This document shows positions 50,525 to 57,755 of a stretch of 64,000 nt of DNA, in pieces. The notes below the pieces were generated by a model. That model saw only the letters and a program-made list of their open reading frames with translations, made no database searches and had not been told where the DNA came from. This DNA is from Duganella guangzhouensis (GTDB lineage Bacteria > Pseudomonadota > Gammaproteobacteria > Burkholderiales > Burkholderiaceae_D). The DNA lies in the NCBI RefSeq assembly GCF_009674535.1, contig NZ_WKJK01000020.1, positions 1 to 64,000 of the forward strand, written 5' to 3'. A program made the position numbers and the translations under genes. Numbering within the stretch: the stretch's first letter is position 1; each line of letters opens with the position of its first letter.

Positions 50525-52732
50525 ATGTCTGCATCTGCATCCCCTGTATCCCCAATTGCCCTATTTTCCGATCTCAACCTCGGCGCGCCGCTAGTCAAGG
50601 CGCTAAATGACGTCGGCTACGAGTCGCCATCGCCGATCCAGGCCGCGACCATCCCGCTGCTGCTGCAAAACCTCGACGTGCTGGGCCAGGCCCAGACCGG
50701 CACCGGTAAAACCGCCGCCTTCGCGCTGCCGATCCTGGCGCGCATCGATATCAAACAAACCGCGCCGCAGGCGCTGGTGCTGGCGCCGACGCGCGAACTG
50801 GCGATCCAGGTCGCGGAAGCGTTCCAGACCTACGCCAGCCACATCCCCGGCTTCCATGTGCTGCCGATCTACGGCGGCCAGAGCTACGGCCCGCAGCTGT
50901 CGGCCTTGCGCCGTGGCGTGCATGTGGTGGTCGGCACTCCCGGCCGTGTGATCGATCACCTGGACAAGGGCTCGCTCGATCTGTCCAAGCTGAAAACGCT
51001 GGTGCTGGACGAGGCCGACGAGATGCTGCGCATGGGCTTTATCGACGACGTCGAGCGCATCCTGCAGGAGACTCCGGAGTCGCGCCAGACCGCGCTGTTC
51101 TCGGCCACCATGCCGTCGGCGATCCGCCGCATCGCCAATACCTATCTGCACAATCCAAAAGAAGTGACGGTGGCGGCCAAGACCGGCACCAATGAGAATA
51201 TCCGCCAGCGCTACTGGCTGGTGTCCGGCATGCACAAGCTGGACGCGCTGACCCGTATCCTGGAAGCCGAGAATTTCGATGGCATGATCATCTTCTCGCG
51301 CACCAAGCTGGGTACCGAGGAGCTGGCGCAGAAGCTGCAGGCGCGCGGTTTCTCGGCGGCCGCCATCAACGGCGACATCCAGCAGGCGCAGCGTGAGCGC
51401 ACGGTGCAGATGCTCAAGGATGGCAAGATCGATATCCTGGTGGCGACCGACGTCGCCGCCCGTGGCCTGGACGTGGAACGCATTTCGCACGTGATCAACT
51501 ACGATGTGCCGCACGATCCGGAAAGCTACACCCACCGTATCGGCCGTACCGGCCGCGCCGGCCGCAGCGGCGAGGCGATCCTGTTCATCACGCCGCGCGA
51601 AAAGGGCTTGCTGAAGATGATCGAGCGTTCGACCCGCCAGCCGATCGGCCAGCTGGAGCTGCCGACCATCCAGGCGGTCAACGATGTGCGCATCGCCAAG
51701 TTCAAGCAACAGATCACCGAGACCCTGGCCGAAGGTGGCCTGGAACAGTTCCAGTCGCTGATCGAGGATTACGAGCAGGAGTACAACATCCCGGCCGTGG
51801 AAATTGCCGCCGCGCTGGCCAAGCTGTCGCGTGGCGACGTGCCGCTGCTGCTGGATAAGAAGCAGAAGACCGAATGGGAAGAGCGTCCGGCGCGCCAGAG
51901 CTTCGACCGCCCGGAGCGCGCCGAGCGCTTCGATCGTGGCGAGCGTCCTGAGCGCAGCGAGCGTTTCGGCAAGAAGGAGCGGATTCCGCGCGATTCCGAG
52001 CCGGGCATGCGCACCTACCGGATTGAAGTCGGCTACCAGCACGGCGTCAAGCCGGGCAACATCGTTGGCGCCATCGCCAACGAGGGCGGCATCGATTCCA
52101 AGAACATCGGCCGCATCGAGATCTTCGATGACTTCACCGTGCTGGACATGCCGGACACGCTGAGCCGCGAAGCGCTGGAGCTGATGGGCGGCATCCGCGT
52201 CGCCGGCCAGTCGCTGCGCATCAGCGTCGATGGCGAAGGCGCGCCAGCCGCCCCGGCAGCATCGTCCGCCCCGGCCGCTCCGGCCGCCAAAGCGGCGCGC
52301 GCCGACAAGCCGGTCAAGCCGGCCGGCTCGCCGCTGGAGCGCACCGTGCGCGCCGCCGCCGAGGAATCGGAGGAAGCGCCGGCCAAGAAGAAAAAGGAAA
52401 AGCCGGGCAAGCAGTCGGTGCCGATGTCGGCGTTCCGTGTCGAAGTGGGCCGCAACAACGAGATCAGCCCGGCCAACATCGTCGGCGCCATCGCCAACGA
52501 GACCGGGCTGGAAGCGAAATACATCGGTCGCATCGAGATTTTCGATGACCACAGCATGCTGGAGCTGCCGGACGGCATGCCGGACGATATGTTCCGCAAC
52601 CTCGGCAAGGTGTGGGTGGGCGGCGCCCAGCTGAAGATCAGTCAGGTCGACCGCATGCCGCCGGAATCGGCCAAGCACACGCCGCCGAAGAAGCCGGCGC
52701 CGGGCGCCAAGCCGAAGTCGAAGAAGTACTAA
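50525..52732 (+). CDS. deaD: DEAD-box RNA helicase (DeaD/CsdA-like) with two C-terminal RNA-binding domains
   Basis: 735 residues from the ATG at 50525. Helicase motifs in order: Q motif (SPIQAATIP), I (AQTGTGKT), Ia (PTRELAIQ), Ib (TPGR), II (DEAD), III (SAT), IV (IIFSRTK), V (ATDVAARGLD), VI (HRIGRTGRAGR). After a dimerisation-like region and an Arg/Glu-rich linker there are two copies of the DbpA/CsdA RNA-binding domain, about 496-570 and 635-710. Both contain NIVGAIANE and IGRIEIFDD. A Lys-rich tail ends the protein. Role: RNA remodelling in ribosome assembly and cold adaptation. Confidence 0.93.
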   Translation: MSASASPVSPIALFSDLNLGAPLVKALNDVGYESPSPIQAATIPLLLQNLDVLGQAQTGTGKTAAFALPILARIDIKQTAPQALVLAPTRELAIQVAEAFQTYASHIPGFHVLPIYGGQSYGPQLSALRRGVHVVVGTPGRVIDHLDKGSLDLSKLKTLVLDEADEMLRMGFIDDVERILQETPESRQTALFSATMPSAIRRIANTYLHNPKEVTVAAKTGTNENIRQRYWLVSGMHKLDALTRILEAENFDGMIIFSRTKLGTEELAQKLQARGFSAAAINGDIQQAQRERTVQMLKDGKIDILVATDVAARGLDVERISHVINYDVPHDPESYTHRIGRTGRAGRSGEAILFITPREKGLLKMIERSTRQPIGQLELPTIQAVNDVRIAKFKQQITETLAEGGLEQFQSLIEDYEQEYNIPAVEIAAALAKLSRGDVPLLLDKKQKTEWEERPARQSFDRPERAERFDRGERPERSERFGKKERIPRDSEPGMRTYRIEVGYQHGVKPGNIVGAIANEGGIDSKNIGRIEIFDDFTVLDMPDTLSREALELMGGIRVAGQSLRISVDGEGAPAAPAASSAPAAPAAKAARADKPVKPAGSPLERTVRAAAEESEEAPAKKKKEKPGKQSVPMSAFRVEVGRNNEISPANIVGAIANETGLEAKYIGRIEIFDDHSMLELPDGMPDDMFRNLGKVWVGGAQLKISQVDRMPPESAKHTPPKKPAPGAKPKSKKY

Positions 52733-52743
52733 TGTTGTGATTC

Positions 52744-52770
52744 AAGGGGCCGTTCGGCCCCTTTTTTCTT
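52744..52770 (+). terminator. Rho-independent terminator of the helicase gene
   Basis: AAGGGGCC, GTTC, GGCCCCTT, then a run of Ts. Confidence 0.9.
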
Positions 52771-52800
52771 GCCCCGTGGTTTCCCACAGCGTTCCCTACG

Positions 52801-52820
52801 TTGGTGCTGCATTGCACCAA
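52801..52820. promoter_or_regulatory. Inverted repeat upstream of the first sigma-54 element
   Basis: TTGGTGC, TGCATT, GCACCAA is a perfect 7-bp inverted repeat centred about 65 bases upstream of the -24 box. That is a usual distance for an enhancer-binding-protein site. It does not fit the NtrC arm order. Confidence 0.4.
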
Positions 52821-52872
52821 AACCAAGCTTGTCATTCCATACTCACTCTGGCTCCCATAGGGGAAGCCGGGC

Positions 52873-52888
52873 TGGCCCACTTATTGCA
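52873..52888 (+). promoter_or_regulatory. Sigma-54 (-24/-12) promoter of the transposase-like unit
   Basis: TGGC, 7 bases (CCACTTA), TTGCA, with GG and GC exactly 12 bases apart, matching TGGCAC-N5-TTGCW at the essential positions. It lies about 80 bases before the ATG of the small coupled ORF. Confidence 0.6.
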
Positions 52889-52967
52889 TATGTGTCAGCA
52901 CAATCGTGATTAATGGCGGCTGTACCAGCGCCTCTAACCTGGAGACGTTAAGCATGGGAGTAGGGCA

Positions 52968-53111
52968 ATGACTTCATTCAGGAAGCTGTGGACGACCTTG
53001 GTGGACTCGATCAAGCCGCAACTGCTGCGCGAAACGAGTCAAGGCGGGCTGCATTCGATTTACGTCGATACGCGTCCTTTTAACGTATCGAACTTCTCCA
53101 AGGGGCGCTAA
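52968..53111 (+). CDS. Small protein translationally coupled to the TnsB-like gene
   Basis: 47 residues: MTSFRKLWTTLVDSIKPQLL, then RETSQGGLHSIYVDTRPFNV and SNFSKGR. GGGAG and AGGG lie upstream of the ATG at 52968. Its stop overlaps the next start (TAATG). There is no signal peptide; the N-terminus could form an amphipathic helix. In Tn7-like elements the gene before tnsB encodes the TnsA endonuclease, but this ORF is far too short and shows no TnsA motif. I do not recognise it. Confidence 0.6.
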   Translation: MTSFRKLWTTLVDSIKPQLLRETSQGGLHSIYVDTRPFNVSNFSKGR

Positions 53112-54934
53112 TGCTGCTGCGGAACGACCTGCTGCACTACACGCATCCGTCGCCGCGCACCCTCCGCATCCTGTGGATCTCGCCGGAGCAAAGCCACGCC
53201 TATGTATTTGACGTGGCGGCGCATTCGGCGGAAGTGGAGTTGATCCATCTGTCGGTGCTGCACGCCGACATCCGGGCCGGCCACGCCAGCGTGCTGCCGG
53301 CCGACCCCTATCTGATGGTGGTCAGCCAGGAGCTGCTGCCAGCCAAGCATCTGCAGTTGCGCGCGCGCGCCTGGGAAATCATCGGCGCGCTGGTGGCGCA
53401 AGAGCCGGATATCTATGAGGCGCGGCTGCGCGGCCAGATGATCGCCCAGGCCACCGCGCAGCACGACGTCTCGCATCCCACCATCTATCGCTATCTGCGC
53501 CGCTACTGGCAGCGCGGGCAGACCCCCAACGCGCTGTTGCCGGACTATGGCAACTCGGGTGGGCGCGGCAAGGTGCGTCAATCGTCGGCCGGCGTCAAGC
53601 GCGGGCGGCCGCGCAAGAACGGCGCCGAGGCCGGGCCGGGCCTGAACGCTGACGAAGAGATCCGCCGCACCTTCCGTGTCGCCACCGCGCGCTTTGCGGC
53701 CGCCAACGCGCGCTTCTCGCGGCTGGGCGCTTATCAGCAGATGCTGAACGATTTCTTCGTCGAGCGCCGCATCGACGCCGCCAGTGGCCGCGTGCTGACC
53801 GCGCTGGCCCATCCGGCCAAGGAAGTGCCGACCTTCGGCCAGTTCAATTACTGGCTGGATCACGACGATGACCGGCCGCCGGAAGTGGCGCGGCGCCAGC
53901 ATAGTCTGGCGGCGATGCCGATGGCGCAGCAGGCGACGCCGGACATGAGCGCGCTGCCGCAGGGCCGGCCCGGCGCCGGCTTCTATCTGGACGCGGTGCG
54001 CGCCGAGGTGCAACTGGTGTCGCGCGCGGACCGCCACCAGGCCATCGGCCGGCCGCTGGTGTACGTGGTGACGGACACCTTCAGCCGCATGGTGTGCGGG
54101 GTCTATGTCGGCATCGGCGAGCCGCAGTGGCCGCAGGCCATGCTGGCGTTGGCCAACTGCGGCGCCGACAAGCAGCGCTACGCGCAGCAGTATGGCCGTC
54201 GCATCGAGGACGGCCAGTGGCCGGTGCAGCATCTGCCGGAAACGCTGTTCGTCAACGCCGGCCTGACGCTGGGCTGGAGCGGCGACACCCTGCTCAACAA
54301 CTTCAACCTGCGTTGCGTGGCGGCCGACGATGGCCCGGCCGAGTGGCGCGCGGTGCTGGCCAAGCGTTTCAATCTGCTGGCGCCGACGGCCGAGGGCATG
54401 CCGTGCCGGCTGGATGGCGTGATGGACCTCGACCAGTTCACCCGCATCGTCATCGACTGCGTCCTGTACCACAACAGCCGCCAGCCGCTGGCGCAAGCCG
54501 GCAACGCGACGCCGCGCCAGTTGTGGGACTGGGGTGTCGAGCATCGCGGCGGCGGTCTGAAGGTGTATCCGGAACAGCTGGTGCGCTGCAGCCTGATGCC
54601 GGTGGCGCAGGCCAGCGTGACGGCGGACGGCATCACGCTGTTCGATAGTATTTACACCTGCGGCCGCGCCACCAATGAGCGCTGGTTCGAGCGCGCGCGC
54701 CTGCGTGGTGCGTGGCATGTGCGGGTGGCCTACGATCCGGCCAATCTGGACATGGTGTTTCTGCTGGACCCATCGGCGCCGATGCAGTTCCATGCCTGCC
54801 ACCTGGCCGACGTCAGCGCCGCCCATCTGCACTTGTCGGCGGCGGAGATCGCGCATCTGCCGCGCGGCCAGGCGGCCTTGCCGGCGGCGGCGCTACGCAG
54901 TACTACGCAGAGTTACGCCAGCTTGGTCGGCTGA
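53111..54934 (+). CDS. TnsB/Mu-type DDE transposase family protein, catalytically degenerate
   Basis: 607 residues. The N-terminal helix-turn-helix region includes VSHPTIYRYLRRYWQRGQTPNALLPDYGNSGGRGK, typical of TnsB, followed by an AT-hook-like KRGRPRK. The RNase H-like core starts at FYLDAV (D294). Tn7 TnsB uses D273, D361 and E396 (spacing 88 and 35). Here the residues at the same spacing are D294, N382 (LFVNAG instead of a DRGE-type motif) and A417 (RAVLAKRF instead of a VE(K/R)xF-type motif). The fold and C-terminal Mu-type beta-barrel region are intact and the frame is full length. It probably binds DNA without cutting it. No tnsC or tniQ is adjacent. Confidence 0.82.
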   Translation: MLLRNDLLHYTHPSPRTLRILWISPEQSHAYVFDVAAHSAEVELIHLSVLHADIRAGHASVLPADPYLMVVSQELLPAKHLQLRARAWEIIGALVAQEPDIYEARLRGQMIAQATAQHDVSHPTIYRYLRRYWQRGQTPNALLPDYGNSGGRGKVRQSSAGVKRGRPRKNGAEAGPGLNADEEIRRTFRVATARFAAANARFSRLGAYQQMLNDFFVERRIDAASGRVLTALAHPAKEVPTFGQFNYWLDHDDDRPPEVARRQHSLAAMPMAQQATPDMSALPQGRPGAGFYLDAVRAEVQLVSRADRHQAIGRPLVYVVTDTFSRMVCGVYVGIGEPQWPQAMLALANCGADKQRYAQQYGRRIEDGQWPVQHLPETLFVNAGLTLGWSGDTLLNNFNLRCVAADDGPAEWRAVLAKRFNLLAPTAEGMPCRLDGVMDLDQFTRIVIDCVLYHNSRQPLAQAGNATPRQLWDWGVEHRGGGLKVYPEQLVRCSLMPVAQASVTADGITLFDSIYTCGRATNERWFERARLRGAWHVRVAYDPANLDMVFLLDPSAPMQFHACHLADVSAAHLHLSAAEIAHLPRGQAALPAAALRSTTQSYASLVG

Positions 54935-54950
54935 TCGATCCGGGCACCGA

Positions 54951-54988
54951 AATGCACTGCATCGTAAAGGTGCGGTGCATTTTTTTTG
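54951..54988 (+). terminator. Rho-independent terminator of the TnsB-like unit
   Basis: AATGCACTGCA pairs with TGCGGTGCATT (one G-U) around a 9-base loop, followed by eight Ts. It isolates the unit from the next operon. Confidence 0.88.
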
Positions 54989-55082
54989 CCCGAATAAAGT
55001 CTGCACATTGTTTATACCGTTTATTTCGTTTCACCCCATCGCGGCACGCTGGCGGAAACATGTTTATTTTTTGTTCATGACA

Positions 55083-55098
55083 TGGCACGCCGTTTGCT
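55083..55098 (+). promoter_or_regulatory. Perfect-consensus sigma-54 promoter of the amine-oxidation operon
   Basis: TGGCACG, CCGT, TTGCT exactly matches TGGCACG-N4-TTGCW. It is 62 bases before the flavoprotein ATG at 55160. An AAACATGTTT palindrome (55056-55065) lies just upstream. Confidence 0.82.
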
Positions 55099-55159
55099 AA
55101 ATAGGGACTATGGGATAGCAAGTCACCCAAGGTCTTTTCAGCAGAATGGCGAGGAACAG

Positions 55160-56761
55160 ATGGATAGTAAAACAGTGAAACCATATAAATCGTTTAGTTC
55201 GTTTACGAGGAGGGATTTTCTGTACCGGGTGGCTGCCGTTGGCGGCACCGGATTGCTGTTGAATACCATGAGCGCCTGGGGCATGGGCATCGAGTCCACC
55301 GCCTCCGCGCCGCCGGCCCTGAGCGGCAGCGGCAAGGGCAAGAAGGTACTGATCCTGGGCGCCGGCCTGGCCGGCATGACAGCCGCCTTTGAGCTGGAAA
55401 AGCTCGGCTACAAGGTACAGATCCTGGAAGCGCGCGCCTTTGCCGGCGGCCGTTGCCAGACCGCGCGCAAGGGCTTCTCGCTGACCGAGCTGGGTGGCGA
55501 AAAGCAGACCTGCGCGTTTGACGACGGCCACTATATCAACCACGGTCCATGGCGCATTCCGCTGCACCACCGCTCGACGCTGCACTACACCAAGCAGTTT
55601 GAGGTGCCGCTGGAGGTCATGGTCAACGATAACGATCATTCGTATATCTATTCGGAGAACGCCGGTCCGTTCGCGGGCAAGCGCATGCGCATCAAGGAGA
55701 TCAAGGCCGATATGCGCGGCCATGTGGCGGAGCTGCTGGCCAAATCGGTCAAGAACCACGCGCTGGACCAGGAACTGACCGCCGACGACCAGCGCCTGTT
55801 GCTGGACTATCTGCAGCACGAAGGCGCGCTGACCGCCGGCGATCTGCAGTACAAGGGCCGCAGCGGCCGTGGCTGGGCGGTCAATCCGGGCGCCGGCGCC
55901 AATCCGGGCACGCCGTCCGATCCGCTCGGCTTCAAGGATTTGCTGGCATCGAAGCTGGGCAATGTGTACAGCGCGGTGCAGGATTTCCCAATGCAGAACA
56001 CCATGTTCCAGCCGGTCGGCGGCATGGACGCCATCGCCAAGGCGTTTGAAAAACGCGTCGGCAAAAACATCCGCTACAAGTCGGAAGTTCAAACCATTCG
56101 TCAGAACGACAAAGGTGTGACGGTGACCTACAAGGATACCGGCACCAACAAGGTCAGCACCATCAGCGCTGATTTCTGCCTGTGCGCCATCCCGCTGTCG
56201 GTGCTGCGCCAGATCGATACCGATTTTTCGGACAAATTCAAGAAGGCCGTCGCCACCGTGGCGTACGCGCCGGTGGGCAAGATCGGCCTGCAGATGAAGC
56301 GCCGCTTCTGGGAAGAGGACGATCACATCTACGGCGGCCACGTGCTGACCGACCTGAAAAACATCAACCAGATTTCGCTGCCGTCTTACGGCTTCCAGAA
56401 ACAGAAGGGCGTGCTGCTCGGTTATTACCACTATCAGACGCAGGCGATCGAGATCAGCGCCTTGTCGCCGCAGGAGCGCGCCGCATACGCGGTGGCGGCG
56501 GGGCAGAAGATCTTCCCGCAGTACAGCGAGAGTTTCGAGACCGCGTTCTCGGTGGCCTGGCACCGCGTGCAGTACAACCTGGGCGGCTGGGCCGAGTGGA
56601 CCGACAAGACCCGCGCGGCAGCCTATCCAACCCTGCTGGAGGGCGAGGGCCGGATTCTGCTGGCCGGTGAGCACATGAGCTATCTGACCGGCTGGCAGGC
56701 TGGCGCGATTGAATCGGCATGGCAGCAGATCGCCAAGATCCATGAAAGGGCCAGCGCATGA
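55160..56761 (+). CDS. Tat-exported flavin amine oxidase / amino acid oxidase-like dehydrogenase
   Basis: 533 residues from the ATG at 55160 (GAGGAAC upstream). The Tat signal is FTRRDFLYRVAAVGG (RR at 17-18). The FAD Rossmann motif is VLILGAGLAGMTAAFELEKLGYKVQILEA-like (about 63-92), followed by AFAGGRCQT. The C-terminal FAD motif is GRILLAGEHMSYLTGWQAGAIESAW. It oxidises an amine or amino acid to an imine in the periplasm. The next gene, coupled by ATGA, encodes a cytochrome c, so electrons probably go to the respiratory chain and not directly to O2. Substrate unknown. Confidence 0.88.
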   Translation: MDSKTVKPYKSFSSFTRRDFLYRVAAVGGTGLLLNTMSAWGMGIESTASAPPALSGSGKGKKVLILGAGLAGMTAAFELEKLGYKVQILEARAFAGGRCQTARKGFSLTELGGEKQTCAFDDGHYINHGPWRIPLHHRSTLHYTKQFEVPLEVMVNDNDHSYIYSENAGPFAGKRMRIKEIKADMRGHVAELLAKSVKNHALDQELTADDQRLLLDYLQHEGALTAGDLQYKGRSGRGWAVNPGAGANPGTPSDPLGFKDLLASKLGNVYSAVQDFPMQNTMFQPVGGMDAIAKAFEKRVGKNIRYKSEVQTIRQNDKGVTVTYKDTGTNKVSTISADFCLCAIPLSVLRQIDTDFSDKFKKAVATVAYAPVGKIGLQMKRRFWEEDDHIYGGHVLTDLKNINQISLPSYGFQKQKGVLLGYYHYQTQAIEISALSPQERAAYAVAAGQKIFPQYSESFETAFSVAWHRVQYNLGGWAEWTDKTRAAAYPTLLEGEGRILLAGEHMSYLTGWQAGAIESAWQQIAKIHERASA

Positions 56762-57171
56762 AAGAAGGCTTGATCAAGGCCGCGATGCTGATCGTGGCGG
56801 CGCTGGCGGCGGCGGCATCGTCGCCATCGCGGGCGCAGGAGATGGATGGCAAGGCGCTATTCCTGAAAAACTGCGCGGCCTGCCATCAGGCCAGCGGCAA
56901 GGGCATTCCCGGCGCCTTCCCTGCGCTGGCCGGCAACAGCTTCGTGCAGGGCAAGAGCAGCGAGGTGGCCAGCGTGCTGCTGAAGGGCCGTGGCGGCATG
57001 CCCGACTTCAGCGATTCGCTCAGCGATCGTGATATCGCTACCGTGCTGACCTTCGTGCGCTCCAACTGGGGCAACAAGGCCGATGGCTTGAAAGCGGACG
57101 ATGTCAGCGCGCTGCGCGCCACGCTGGGCTTAGATCCGTTCGGTAATTCCGTCATGTCCAACAAACACTGA
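56758..57171 (+). CDS. Exported class I cytochrome c
   Basis: 137 residues. The signal peptide (about 1-26) ends SPSRAQ. The haem site is C39-AA-C42-H43 (NCAACHQ) and the sixth ligand is probably M81 in GRGGMPDFSD. The start overlaps the flavoprotein stop (ATGA). A tail of about 35 residues follows the haem domain. It is the likely electron acceptor of the flavoprotein. Confidence 0.92.
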   Translation: MKEGLIKAAMLIVAALAAAASSPSRAQEMDGKALFLKNCAACHQASGKGIPGAFPALAGNSFVQGKSSEVASVLLKGRGGMPDFSDSLSDRDIATVLTFVRSNWGNKADGLKADDVSALRATLGLDPFGNSVMSNKH

Positions 57172-57182
57172 AAGAGACAAAG

Positions 57183-57692
57183 ATGAAAAAAGCACTGTTA
57201 AGCATGTTGATTGCGGCCGCTTGCGGCGGCGCGTACGCGGCACCGAAAGCGGACATCGTGCGCCAGAAAATTCCTGGCTCCGATTTCCCGATCGCGCTGG
57301 CGGTCAGCATTCCATCGACCGCCACCATCCACTTCGTCAGCGGCCAGGTGCCGGCGGTGGTCAACAAGGATGCGCCGGCCGATTCGCTGGAAGCTTTTGG
57401 CGACACCAAGACCCAATCCGAAACGGTGCTGAAGAAGATCAAGGAAATCCTCAACGGCATGAAGCTGGAGATGTCGGATGTGGTGAAGATGACGGTGTTC
57501 CTGGTCGGTGATCCGGCCAAGGGCGGCAAGGCCGACACCAAGGGCTTCATGGAAGCGTACACGCAGTACTTCGGCGCCACTGCCCAACCGGCCCCGCAGC
57601 TCAACCTGCCGGCGCGCGCGGTGGTGCAGGTGGCGGGTCTGAGCAATCCGGGCTGGCTGGTCGAGATCGAGGTGGTCGCCGCCAAAAAGTAA
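57183..57692 (+). CDS. Exported RidA-family imine/enamine deaminase
   Basis: 169 residues. A signal peptide (MKKALLSMLIAAACGGAYAA) precedes a full RidA (YjgF/YER057c/UK114) domain. The active-site arginine is R145 (LPARAVVQV) and the glutamate is in VEIEVVA (E161). The domain also has a longer loop (VGDPAKGGKADTKG) than cytoplasmic RidA. RidA hydrolyses reactive imines to ketones and ammonia. Export places it with the imine-forming flavoprotein two genes upstream. Confidence 0.88.
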   Translation: MKKALLSMLIAAACGGAYAAPKADIVRQKIPGSDFPIALAVSIPSTATIHFVSGQVPAVVNKDAPADSLEAFGDTKTQSETVLKKIKEILNGMKLEMSDVVKMTVFLVGDPAKGGKADTKGFMEAYTQYFGATAQPAPQLNLPARAVVQVAGLSNPGWLVEIEVVAAKK

Positions 57693-57755
57693 TCGGCAGT
57701 TTTGGTAGTTCTGGGTCTTACTTTCTTTGTCATTCAAAAATGGGGAATTGAAAAT

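Noticed and set aside
52801-52820. NtrC binding site
   Set aside because: The arm order is GGTGC-N6-GCACC, opposite to the GCACC-N5-GGTGC arrangement of NtrC, so it is listed only as an inverted repeat.
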